In this document: one piece after another, positions 8,543 through 16,430 of the stretch
How the letters are laid out: every line of letters begins with the position of its first letter
How positions within the stretch are numbered: position 1 is the stretch's first letter
Assembly: GCF_003437535.1 (NCBI RefSeq)
Contig: NZ_QSQT01000021.1
Coordinates: forward strand, 13,485 to 77,484
From: Phocaeicola plebeius
GTDB lineage: Bacteria; Bacteroidota; Bacteroidia; Bacteroidales; Bacteroidaceae
Reading direction: 5' to 3'
DNA: 64,000 bases
The notes under the pieces: model-generated
Told to the model about the DNA's origin: nothing
Database searches by the model: none
Seen by the model: the letters and a program-made list of their open reading frames with translations, nothing else
Program-made: the position numbers and the translations under genes

Positions 8543-10921
8543 TCATTCACTCTTTATCACCTCTGCCGGATTCTCATTTGCCGTTTTCCAAATGCGATGC
8601 CCGATACAAGCCGCCACGCAAAGGGCAACGCCGACAAAAATCAGCAGAAATGGAAGGAATCCGATTTCCACCTGACGGTTATAATGCTCTATCCAACGTC
8701 TCATCACCCACCAGGCAGCTGGGAAGGCAACCAGCGAAGAAACGACCAGCAGCAAAGCATATTCTCTGAAAAACAGCGTAAGGATATGCCTCACCGTGGC
8801 TCCGTTTACCTTGCGGATAGCTATCTCCTTACGGCGCCGCTCGCATGCCAGTGTCACCAGCGAGTAGATACCGAATATCGATATGAAGATACACACCAGC
8901 GATGAGAACCCAAGCAATGACGACAAGGCATCTTCCGACTTCAGATAATCGTTGTAACGCTCTTCTTCACTATAGAGAAAGAGCTTGCGGTCGGGCAGTT
9001 CGGCACGCTGCATCTCTTCAATGCGACGGCGACATTCGTCCCACGTTCCCGGACGGTATTTGAAGAGTACGAAGCAACGGGCGTGCATCCACTTCATCTG
9101 GTCAGTGTTGACAAATACAGTGTTAGGAAGCTCAGCGGTAGGCGACTTGTAGGCACAGTCTTTCACTACGCCGATAACGGTCATAGGCTCCTGTTCGCGG
9201 TTGACGAAAAACAGTTGCTTGCCTACAGCTTCTTCGGGATTCCAGCCCATACGACGGGCTGTGCTCTCCATGATGTTCACCTGACAGTATTCCGACTTGG
9301 CCGATACCCATTCACCAGACAGCAGCTGCATGTCGTAAAAGCGGAAGAACTCTTCACCCGCCAGCACTTCGTCAAAGGTCAGGGGTTGCTCCAGCCGGCC
9401 TTCCATGCCTGTATATCCATCTATCAGGTACGACGAATAAGCCCCTTCGCCCAGCAGCGGCCAATAGGCCGGACGTATCACTTCCGTCACCATCGGCAAG
9501 GCCTTGATTTTCTCGGCCCATACGTTCATGTCCACATTCATCCAAATGCTGACGGCTGCCCGTCCGCGATAGTCCATGCCTGTATCCACATTCCGCAAAT
9601 GGTGCAGTTGCAGCTGCATAGCCACCGTACAGAAGATGAAAGCCATACAGACTGTCAGCTGAAGAATGACACTTCCCTTCCGCCAAGCGATACCCGAAAG
9701 CGCATTGCCCGTATGCATATTTCCATGCAATGACCGCTTTTGAAACAGCCATACCCACAGCACTACGATAGCCATCATGACTACCGATACCGACAGAATG
9801 TAGAACAAGATTGAACGGTAGTTCGAAAAGTCGGCATCCTGAATCAGAGAATATCGGAGGAAAATCGGCATCAGCAACTCTACCAATACCATCCCTACGA
9901 CCAAGGCCGCCAGGACTGTCAGCAGAAAATCAGTACAAAGCAAAGTAACCAACGAACGCAGTCCTGCCCCACAAACCTGCCGCAACACCATTTCTCTTCT
10001 GCGCGTACGGAAACGGTCGATGTAGATTGTCAGGTAATTGATAAAAGCACAAACGATAATAAGTCCACCTACAGCAGCAAACCAGGTGATATAACGGAAC
10101 TGCACCGTCTGGTTGTTTTTAAGGATGAAACCTTCCGTGGCACGAAGACCCGTCAGCGGCTCCAGGTAGAAACGTGTCAGTCCCGTGTTCTCCTGATACC
10201 TGCTTTTGGTCAGTTCTTCGGGGAAGTGGGCATTCATCTTCTCCAGTAATCGGGAGACATCCGTACCTGGCTTCACTTTGACAAGTGTCCGGTAGGTGTA
10301 ATCGTCCCAGCCTGTCCGTCCGCTTCCGTTACCCAGGAAGGCGTACGGGAAATTGGTGTGCACTCCCCAGTCGCTCACCACAGCACCAATGGTATATTCC
10401 TTGTTCCAGTTGGCATTGGTCACGGTCTGGCCAATCACATCCGTAGTGCCAAACAGCTGTTTTGCGGCCTTCTCCGTAATAGCAATACGGTTATCTGTGG
10501 TACCGGCACGAAGAAAACTTTCATCCCCCTCCAAAGCACGGATGTCCAGCATACGCAAAGCAGTAGTATCGGGCAGAAGCATGGGCAACTCCAGCATCCG
10601 GTTGTCTTTCAGCACAAAAAAAGTTTCTGCCTCAAACAAACAGTAATCTTCAATTTCCGAATAATGTTCCTTTAGGTAACGTCCCAAGGCATAAGGCGTG
10701 AAGCTCGCGGAAGACCCGCCGAAACTATCGTCATTCACTCCAACCAGATACAAACGGTCTGCATCACGATGAAACGTATCGTACGTCATCTCATAATGTA
10801 TCCAGAAGGCAGAAAGGGCAAAACATGCCAAGCCCACGGCCAGTCCTAAAATACTGACCACACTCTGCATACGGTATTTCAGCAAGTTACGCCAGGCTAT
10901 TTTCAGGTAATGTACAATCAT
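8543..10921 (-). CDS. FtsX/MacB-type ABC transporter permease D
   Basis: This 792-residue permease is the first of the four in transcription order. It has an N-terminal helix (SVVSILGLAVGLACFALSAF, about residues 21-40), a large periplasmic domain, central helices and a C-terminal FtsX block. Coupling motifs are REMVLRQVCGAG and KEIAIRKVNGAT. It resembles permease A more at the N-terminus (both begin with a short HYLK segment before the first helix) than B and C. As with the others, no nucleotide-binding domain is fused. The 55-bp gap to the upstream Sel1 gene holds no clear terminator or promoter, so it is likely in the same transcript. Confidence 0.88.
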   Translation of the reverse strand: MIVHYLKIAWRNLLKYRMQSVVSILGLAVGLACFALSAFWIHYEMTYDTFHRDADRLYLVGVNDDSFGGSSASFTPYALGRYLKEHYSEIEDYCLFEAETFFVLKDNRMLELPMLLPDTTALRMLDIRALEGDESFLRAGTTDNRIAITEKAAKQLFGTTDVIGQTVTNANWNKEYTIGAVVSDWGVHTNFPYAFLGNGSGRTGWDDYTYRTLVKVKPGTDVSRLLEKMNAHFPEELTKSRYQENTGLTRFYLEPLTGLRATEGFILKNNQTVQFRYITWFAAVGGLIIVCAFINYLTIYIDRFRTRRREMVLRQVCGAGLRSLVTLLCTDFLLTVLAALVVGMVLVELLMPIFLRYSLIQDADFSNYRSILFYILSVSVVMMAIVVLWVWLFQKRSLHGNMHTGNALSGIAWRKGSVILQLTVCMAFIFCTVAMQLQLHHLRNVDTGMDYRGRAAVSIWMNVDMNVWAEKIKALPMVTEVIRPAYWPLLGEGAYSSYLIDGYTGMEGRLEQPLTFDEVLAGEEFFRFYDMQLLSGEWVSAKSEYCQVNIMESTARRMGWNPEEAVGKQLFFVNREQEPMTVIGVVKDCAYKSPTAELPNTVFVNTDQMKWMHARCFVLFKYRPGTWDECRRRIEEMQRAELPDRKLFLYSEEERYNDYLKSEDALSSLLGFSSLVCIFISIFGIYSLVTLACERRRKEIAIRKVNGATVRHILTLFFREYALLLVVSSLVAFPAAWWVMRRWIEHYNRQVEIGFLPFLLIFVGVALCVAACIGHRIWKTANENPAEVIKSE

Positions 10922-10976
10922 ATCTTTTCACTCATTCGTGTCAACAATTATAAAATCAGGTATTTTTAATACCACA

Positions 10977-11930
10977 TTATATCGCCTTCAATTTCCAATC
11001 AAAGATTGAATCGGTTTCAGAAACCTTCTCCTTATTCTCCACCTTCATGAGAAATTCCAACGCATGGTTATGTCCTTGGGCGGACGCCTGTTGGAACAAA
11101 TGTTTTGCCTTGGCATAATCCTTCTCAACACCTTTTCCGAAATAGTACATCAATCCCAAATTGAACTGCGCTGCGGGAGAATTCAGTTCAGCCGCTCTTG
11201 AAAGAAGTTCAGCTCCTTTCGATAAATCTTTGGGGTATCCATGTCCTTCTATATGAAACACAGCCAGATTAAACAAGGCGGAGACATTGTCTCTTGAAGC
11301 AGATTTTTCAAACCAGTATATAGCATCGCCCGCACTGGTTGAAGTTCCGTAACCGAATGTGTACATATATCCTAAATTATTCATAGCATCAGTATTATCA
11401 TGTGCCGCAGCCTTTTTATATAGCTTGAATGCTTCCGAATAGCTCTTGGTGACTCCCCAGCCATGCCTGTAAAGACTGCCCAATCCCACTTGCGCTTGAG
11501 AGTGTCCTTGCAAAGCAGCCAGACTGAGATATTTTTTAGCTTTAGAATAGTCGATGTCTGTTCCTATGCCATAAGCATACATATAGCCCAGATTGTTCTG
11601 AGAATCTGCATTGCCGTTATCTGCCAATTCCAGGAATAACTTCATGGCCTTTTTGTAATTCCTTACCCCTGTCTTACCCTGATAATATATATCGCCCAAA
11701 ATAAACTGGCAACGTTTTGCTGTGTCTATTTTCGCCAGTTTTGAGTACAGAGTCGCAGCCTCCTCGTATCTTTTCTGTCTGTACAAACTATCTGCCTGCA
11801 TATAAAGCGTCTGGACATCGCCCAAAAACCAGGTATATATAGTATTACGGTTTTTAAGCCCCAGTACAATCATTGCCAATAAAAGACAGATTCCCAAAGC
11901 AATAGTTATGTGTTTTATTTTCCCTTTCAT
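10977..11930 (-). CDS. Membrane-anchored Sel1-repeat (TPR-like) protein
   Basis: This 317-residue protein begins with a basic stretch and one hydrophobic helix (about residues 7-26) that would anchor it in the inner membrane. The rest is TPR-like, with one TPR unit near residue 48 and then about six Sel1-like repeats of roughly 36 residues. The recurring pattern is AQxxLGxxYxxGxGVxKDYxKAxxxFxxAA. Sel1 repeats are protein-protein interaction scaffolds. Its place between the HlyD-type adaptor and the four permeases suggests a role in assembling or regulating this export cluster, which is inference from position only. The spacer upstream of it holds an unusual palindrome array. Confidence 0.85.
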   Translation of the reverse strand: MKGKIKHITIALGICLLLAMIVLGLKNRNTIYTWFLGDVQTLYMQADSLYRQKRYEEAATLYSKLAKIDTAKRCQFILGDIYYQGKTGVRNYKKAMKLFLELADNGNADSQNNLGYMYAYGIGTDIDYSKAKKYLSLAALQGHSQAQVGLGSLYRHGWGVTKSYSEAFKLYKKAAAHDNTDAMNNLGYMYTFGYGTSTSAGDAIYWFEKSASRDNVSALFNLAVFHIEGHGYPKDLSKGAELLSRAAELNSPAAQFNLGLMYYFGKGVEKDYAKAKHLFQQASAQGHNHALEFLMKVENKEKVSETDSIFDWKLKAI

Positions 11931-12035
11931 AAATCAATAATTATATTCGACTATAGGATACTCCGGAGAGTCACTGTTTCCAATATTCACTATTAATTTC
12001 CCAACTTTCTGTAATTCTTCACTTTAAGCGTTCTC

Positions 12036-12121
12036 AGTACTTCCTTTGCAGTACTCCAGTACTTCCCTGAAAGTACTACAGTACTTCTTAGGCAGTACTC
12101 CGGTACTTTCGGGGAAGTACT
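12036..12121. repeat. AGTACT palindrome array, eight boxes, 22-bp period
   Basis: Eight hexamer boxes, seven AGTACT and one GGTACT, start at 12036, 12050, 12058, 12072, 12080, 12094, 12102 and 12116. Spacing alternates exactly 14, 8, 14, 8, 14, 8, 14, which gives four 22-bp units. AGTACT is its own reverse complement, so any two boxes can pair. The array lies 27 bp after the adaptor stop codon and 105 bp before the Sel1 start. A second array with the same spacing lies at 49087-49172, and both contain the 20-mer AGTACTTCCTTTGCAGTACT. Confidence 0.9.
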
Positions 12122-12148
12122 GGAAGCAGGTGAAAGCATCTGGTTCAT

Positions 12149-13399
12149 TCACTTAAACACCAGCTCTTCCGCGTCGCCAAAGTTATTATATCCTGTGGTA
12201 ATCACCCAATCGCCGGGCTGCAAACCTTCGGTTATTTCGTATTGCAGGGGGTTCTGACGCCCGATTATCACCGGAACCCTTCTCGCCCGGGTCTTGTCGG
12301 CATTGAGTTTGTAAATCCACTGTCCGCCGGTCTGCGAATAGAAATTACCGCGCGGAATTACCAAGGCTTGTTCCGGTTGCCCTAACTCAATCTGTACCCG
12401 GAAGCTTTTTCCCAGACGGACGTTTTCAGGCATTTCTCCCGTAAAGACTAAGTCCACATCAAAGGTGCGGTCTTTCACCTCCGGCACCACCTTGCTGACT
12501 TTCAAGGCATAGCGTTTTCCCTGATAAGTTACGGATGCCGGCAGGCCTACCGTCACCCGGTCTACGTAGTATTCGCTCAGGGAAGCATGTACCTTGAACT
12601 GCGACATCACTTTCACTTCCGCCAGATTCTCTCCGGCTGCCACCTGCTGGCCTAATGTGACCTTCACAAAACTGAGCTGCCCATCGGTCGGTGCACGTAC
12701 CACCAGCTCTTCCATACGCTGCAAAGAACGCTCCAGCTTCTTCTGTTCCCGTTCCCGGTCGTTTCGCAACAGCTCTCTGCGAATGACCGTCATGGCCGAA
12801 TCGCTCTGCAGGCTCTGCATCTTCAGCTGGGTAGAAGCCGTTTTATAGCGGTACTCATCTTCCGACACTTCCAGCTGCGCCTTGCTGCGGATGCCCATAC
12901 GGTATTCTTCCTGCTCCAGGGCAAAGCTTTTCCGTATCTTGTTCAACTCGTAAGCAGCCTCCAGTGTCTGTTGTTTCAGGGTCAGACTTTTCTGTTCCAT
13001 CTCAAGGGCCTTCTCCTGATAAGAGATGCGTTGCTTCTCCCATTCATCCCGCTGGTCGTCTATCTCGCGCAACAGGTCCGGATTGGTCAGCAGCAAGATG
13101 GTATCTCCCTGCTGTAAAAGGCTTCCCTCCTCGGCTACGATGCGGGCTACATTACCCGACTCGCGGGCATTGACCATCAAAGTCAGAATGGGATGCACCA
13201 CTCCTTCCACGTCCACGTATTCACGGAAAGGGGCCTGCTTCACCTCGGCCAATTGCACAGAGTCCGCATCAATGCGTAAACGCTGGGGGCCGGAAGCCAG
13301 TATAATCACATAAATCAGTCCGGCCAGCAAGAGTACGCCGCCCGCCAGATAAAGGCGATAGCGAACGTACCAGGGTTTCTTTTTCAATTGTATATCCAT
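12149..13399 (-). CDS. HlyD-family periplasmic adaptor (membrane fusion protein)
   Basis: This 416-residue protein has one N-terminal membrane helix (about residues 15-33), then a biotinyl-lipoyl-like segment (ESGNVARIVAEEGSLLQQGD). A long alpha-hairpin rich in Gln, Glu and Lys (roughly residues 115-240) follows, then a second lipoyl half (APTDGQLSFVKVTLGQQV). Beta-barrel and membrane-proximal domains end the protein. Adaptors of this type bridge an inner-membrane pump to a TolC channel. The stop codon of the tolC-like gene upstream is 12 bp from this start, so the two are co-transcribed. In related Bacteroides clusters an ATPase gene commonly follows; here the next gene encodes a Sel1 protein instead. 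Confidence 0.9.
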   Translation of the reverse strand: MDIQLKKKPWYVRYRLYLAGGVLLLAGLIYVIILASGPQRLRIDADSVQLAEVKQAPFREYVDVEGVVHPILTLMVNARESGNVARIVAEEGSLLQQGDTILLLTNPDLLREIDDQRDEWEKQRISYQEKALEMEQKSLTLKQQTLEAAYELNKIRKSFALEQEEYRMGIRSKAQLEVSEDEYRYKTASTQLKMQSLQSDSAMTVIRRELLRNDREREQKKLERSLQRMEELVVRAPTDGQLSFVKVTLGQQVAAGENLAEVKVMSQFKVHASLSEYYVDRVTVGLPASVTYQGKRYALKVSKVVPEVKDRTFDVDLVFTGEMPENVRLGKSFRVQIELGQPEQALVIPRGNFYSQTGGQWIYKLNADKTRARRVPVIIGRQNPLQYEITEGLQPGDWVITTGYNNFGDAEELVFK

Positions 13400-13411
13400 A
13401 ATCGGTTTGTG

Positions 13412-14881
13412 TTATATTTCAGGTAAAGTTTCAGTCAGCGGACAGTTCCGGTAAAAATCATATTGCGTCAGGCTGCGGAGTCCGTAATACAGCATCCAGT
13501 AGGTTTTCAGAGCCTCGATATAATTGCGTCGGGAGGTATCTTTCTCCGTAGTGGCCGCATTCAAATCGAGCACCGAGGATTTGCCCATCAGGTAAAGGCG
13601 GAGTGCCACTTCATACCGTCGGCGGGCTGTTTCGTCGGTACGGGAGGCTACTTCCACCTGCCGTGCCTGAAGATTAAACTGCCGTACCATCTGCCGCACG
13701 TTCAGTTCAAAATCATTCATGCCCTGTTCCACCTGGGTATTGACCAGCTCGATGTTCGATTTGGCCACACGCACTTTTCCCTTGCCTCTCCCCCAGTCCA
13801 GTATCGGAATCACTACGGACAGGCTCACGTATTGCTGGTCGAGCGGGTCACGATAGGAATCCCGAAGACGGGCAGCGGTCTGCGAAAGTCCGAACTGAAG
13901 GTACAAATCCGCTTTTAGTCCCCGACTGGCACGAGCAGAGGCCAACTGGCTACGACTCTCCAACTGCATCCGCCGGTAGGTCTCAATTTCCGGACTGTGA
14001 AAATGGGCCTGTTCCAGTGCCTTGTCCAAAGGCACTTCAAAATCCGGCACACTGTCATGCGGAATCACCTCTATCTCTTCTTCCTCCCGGATACCTAAGA
14101 AAGAACAGAAGGTAAGCATCGCGTCTTCCACACTGATACGGGCTTTCATCAGGTTGGTTTCCTCGGTCAGTTTGTTCACTTCCAGCTGCAACATCTCGTT
14201 CTCCGTAATGCTGCCGATGCGATACCGTCCGCGGGCATAGCGATACAAGGTATCAGCGGAAGCATAGTTGGCTCGGGCAATCTCCAAGTCGGACTGGGCA
14301 GATGCCAGTGCAAAAAACAACTCGCATGTTTTCGAAGCAATCAGCTCCAGCGTCTCACTATATGTTTTCTTAGCCTCCTGAAAACGGACGGGCTCAATGC
14401 GGCGGTTCCACTTCAAGGAGTTATAGCCAAAAAGCGACTGACGGTAACCTACCGTGAAAGGCTGGGTGTTATAAGCCGTGCTTTTCTCGCCCAGTTCATC
14501 CATACGCTGGGCGGCGGTCTGCATGAACAAGTTACCTCCCGTGAACCAGACGTTTTGGCTGACGGAAAGCGTCAGGTCGGTAGCCAGCTGGTTCTGGCGG
14601 AGAAACAGTTCCGTACCGTCAGGCTGGGTTACCTTATTAATCTGCCGGTTCAGATAAGGCGATGCAGACAAACTTACCTCAGGCAGGTAGTCTGCCCGAA
14701 ACGAACGGTAACTCCAGTAAGCTGCCCGGTAGGTATGCCGAGCAGCTTCTGCCTCTGGAGAGCTGGCCTGCGCCAACTGAATAGCCTCTTGCAGCGTCAG
14801 CTTCTCTCCCCACACAACTTGCCCGCAAAAAAGCAGGCAACTCATAAGCCACAGTATCTTGTTTCCCATCTTCATACGCAT
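13412..14881 (-). CDS. TolC-like outer-membrane efflux protein
   Basis: The protein is about 489 residues long and has a signal peptide (NKILWLMSCLLFCGQVVWG). Two outer-membrane efflux protein repeats follow, each with a long coiled helix pair and LTLQEAIQLAQ or VALRLYLMGKSS type motifs. TolC-family trimers form the outer-membrane duct for tripartite pumps, here presumably with the HlyD adaptor and the permeases downstream. The frame is open to an ATG at 14917, but that start would lie upstream of the predicted sigma-54 transcript. I therefore prefer the ATG at 14881 or 14875, which leads directly into the signal peptide. This is the first gene of the leftward cluster. Confidence 0.88.
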   Translation of the reverse strand: MRMKMGNKILWLMSCLLFCGQVVWGEKLTLQEAIQLAQASSPEAEAARHTYRAAYWSYRSFRADYLPEVSLSASPYLNRQINKVTQPDGTELFLRQNQLATDLTLSVSQNVWFTGGNLFMQTAAQRMDELGEKSTAYNTQPFTVGYRQSLFGYNSLKWNRRIEPVRFQEAKKTYSETLELIASKTCELFFALASAQSDLEIARANYASADTLYRYARGRYRIGSITENEMLQLEVNKLTEETNLMKARISVEDAMLTFCSFLGIREEEEIEVIPHDSVPDFEVPLDKALEQAHFHSPEIETYRRMQLESRSQLASARASRGLKADLYLQFGLSQTAARLRDSYRDPLDQQYVSLSVVIPILDWGRGKGKVRVAKSNIELVNTQVEQGMNDFELNVRQMVRQFNLQARQVEVASRTDETARRRYEVALRLYLMGKSSVLDLNAATTEKDTSRRNYIEALKTYWMLYYGLRSLTQYDFYRNCPLTETLPEI

Positions 14882-14901
14882 AGTTATCTGCTTTTTTATA
14901 T

Positions 14902-14916
14902 CCAAAAACTGTGCCA
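14902..14916 (-). promoter_or_regulatory. Sigma-54 type -24/-12 promoter for the tolC operon
   Basis: Read on the minus strand, this is TGGCAC-N5-TTGG. The sigma-54 consensus is TGGCAC-N5-TTGC, so spacing is exact with one mismatch in the -12 element. Transcription would begin near 14890, just ahead of the preferred tolC start codons. The divergent neighbour encodes a sigma-54 activator, which supports the assignment. Confidence 0.7.
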
Positions 14917-14971
14917 TTCAGATAACGCACTGATTATGTAGAAGATAGAGGAATCGAGCAAATTCACACCG

Positions 14972-15008
14972 TGTGCGCATCCGCACAAAAAGCGTGCGAA
15001 AATGCACA
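14972..15008. promoter_or_regulatory. Paired palindromic upstream activator sites
   Basis: Two inverted repeats, TGTGCG-CATC-CGCACA (14972-14987) and CGTGCG-AAAA-TGCACA (14993-15008), have centres 21 bp apart, or two helical turns. They lie about 65 and 86 bp upstream of the -24 element of the tolC promoter and just upstream of the response regulator promoter. This is the usual geometry for enhancer sites of NtrC-type activators. Binding by the adjacent regulator, and possible autoregulation, are inferences. Confidence 0.6.
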
Positions 15009-15030
15009 TACAGCACATGCAAAAAAGCAT

Positions 15031-15038
15031 TATCTTTG
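15031..15038 (+). promoter_or_regulatory. -7 box (TATCTTTG) of the response regulator-kinase operon
   Basis: TATCTTTG matches the Bacteroidetes housekeeping -7 consensus TAnnTTTG and lies 21 bp before the regulator start codon. A convincing -33 TTTG is not visible. The paired palindromes end about 22 bp upstream, where a bound protein could affect this promoter as well. Confidence 0.55.
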
Positions 15039-15059
15039 CGAAAGACACCTTGATATTGT

Positions 15060-16430
15060 ATGGAAGAAAAAGGAAAAATACTCATCATTGACGATAACGA
15101 AGACGTGCTCTTCGCCTTGAACCTGCTGTTAGAGCCTTATATGGAGCAGATTCGAGTAACTACACAGCCTACACGGATTGAACATTTCATGACTACCTTC
15201 CATCCCGATGTGATTCTGCTCGACATGAATTTCCAGCGGGATGCCATCAGCGGGCAGGAAGGGTTTGACTACCTGAAGCAGATCCTCCGTATCGACCCGC
15301 AAGCGGTAGTGGTATTCATGACGGCCTACGCGGATACGGGAAAAGCGGTGCAGGCCATTAAAGCCGGGGCTACTGATTTTATCTCCAAACCATGGGAGAA
15401 GGAAAAGCTGTTGGCTACATTGTCGGCTGCCGTCAAACTCAGCCGTTCACGCCAGGAAGTAGGACGGTTGCAGAATGAGGTACAGGCCCTGAAGGGAGAC
15501 GATCGCATTCCGGAACTGATTGGCAACTCCCCCGCCATGCAGAAGGTAAAAGAAACCATCTACAAGCTTTCTGATACGGATGCCAACTTGCTCATACTGG
15601 GAGAAAATGGTACCGGGAAGGACCTGGCTGCACGCATGCTGCGTTTCTTCTCTCCCCGCCGGGAACAGGTCTTTATTCCCATCGACTTGGGAAGTATTCC
15701 GGAGCAGTTGTTCGAAAGTGAGCTCTTCGGGTACGAAAAGGGGGCCTTTACGGATGCCCGGAAAGCGAAACCCGGCAGAATGGAAACAGCTTCAGGGGGT
15801 ACGTTGTTTCTGGATGAAATCGGCAACTTGTCCCTGCCCATGCAGGCCAAGTTGCTGACGGCCATCGAAAAGCAGTGCATCACCCGACTGGGGGCAGTCA
15901 ATCCGATACACATCGATGTACGGCTGATTTGTGCCACCAATGCCAACCTGCATCAGTTGGTGGCAGAAGGAAAATTCCGTCAGGATTTGTTGTACCGCAT
16001 CAATACTGTGGAACTTCACATCCCTCCTTTACGGGAACGTGGAGAAGATATTCTGCTGTTAGCTACACATTTTCTGAATCAGTACAACCGGAAATACCGC
16101 AAGGAAATCAAGGGACTGACGCGTGAAGCCAAAAACAAGCTGCTGAAATACGAATGGCCGGGTAATGTGCGTGAGTTACAGCACACCGTGGAACGTGCCG
16201 TCATTCTGAGCGAAAACGGACTCCTGAAACCGGATGATTTCTTGTTTCCACAAGGGAATGCCGCCGCGCACCAGCCTGCACTGACGGAAGAACTCAACTT
16301 AGAGAAACTGGAAAAGAATGCTATCGAACGGGCCTTGAAAGTGAGCACAGGAAACATGAGCAAGGCCGCCGAACTATTAGGAATTACACGTTTTGCACTT
16401 TATCGGAAACTGGAAAAATGGGGCTTATGA
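15060..16430 (+). CDS. NtrC-family sigma-54-dependent response regulator
   Basis: This 456-residue protein has three domains. The receiver domain (residues 5-120) has acidic residues D11 and D12, phosphoacceptor D55 in VILLDMNF and a conserved Lys in ISKPWEK. The central AAA+ domain (about 145-380) has Walker A GENGTGKD and Walker B TLFLDEIG. A C-terminal Fis-type helix-turn-helix ends the protein (MSKAAELLGITRFALYRKL). The loop that contacts sigma-54 reads GAFTDA rather than GAFTGA. Phosphorylated regulators of this family oligomerise on enhancer sites and open sigma-54 promoters. It overlaps its kinase gene by 4 bp and is divergent from the tolC operon, its most likely target. Confidence 0.93.
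   Translation: MEEKGKILIIDDNEDVLFALNLLLEPYMEQIRVTTQPTRIEHFMTTFHPDVILLDMNFQRDAISGQEGFDYLKQILRIDPQAVVVFMTAYADTGKAVQAIKAGATDFISKPWEKEKLLATLSAAVKLSRSRQEVGRLQNEVQALKGDDRIPELIGNSPAMQKVKETIYKLSDTDANLLILGENGTGKDLAARMLRFFSPRREQVFIPIDLGSIPEQLFESELFGYEKGAFTDARKAKPGRMETASGGTLFLDEIGNLSLPMQAKLLTAIEKQCITRLGAVNPIHIDVRLICATNANLHQLVAEGKFRQDLLYRINTVELHIPPLRERGEDILLLATHFLNQYNRKYRKEIKGLTREAKNKLLKYEWPGNVRELQHTVERAVILSENGLLKPDDFLFPQGNAAAHQPALTEELNLEKLEKNAIERALKVSTGNMSKAAELLGITRFALYRKLEKWGL

Noticed and set aside
12036..12121. CRISPR array
   Set aside because: Repeats are only 6 bp with a 22-bp period, spacers are 2 and 8 bp, and no cas genes are present.
14882..14917. Upstream ATG at 14917 as the tolC start
   Set aside because: It would place the -24/-12 promoter inside the coding sequence and add residues before the signal peptide.
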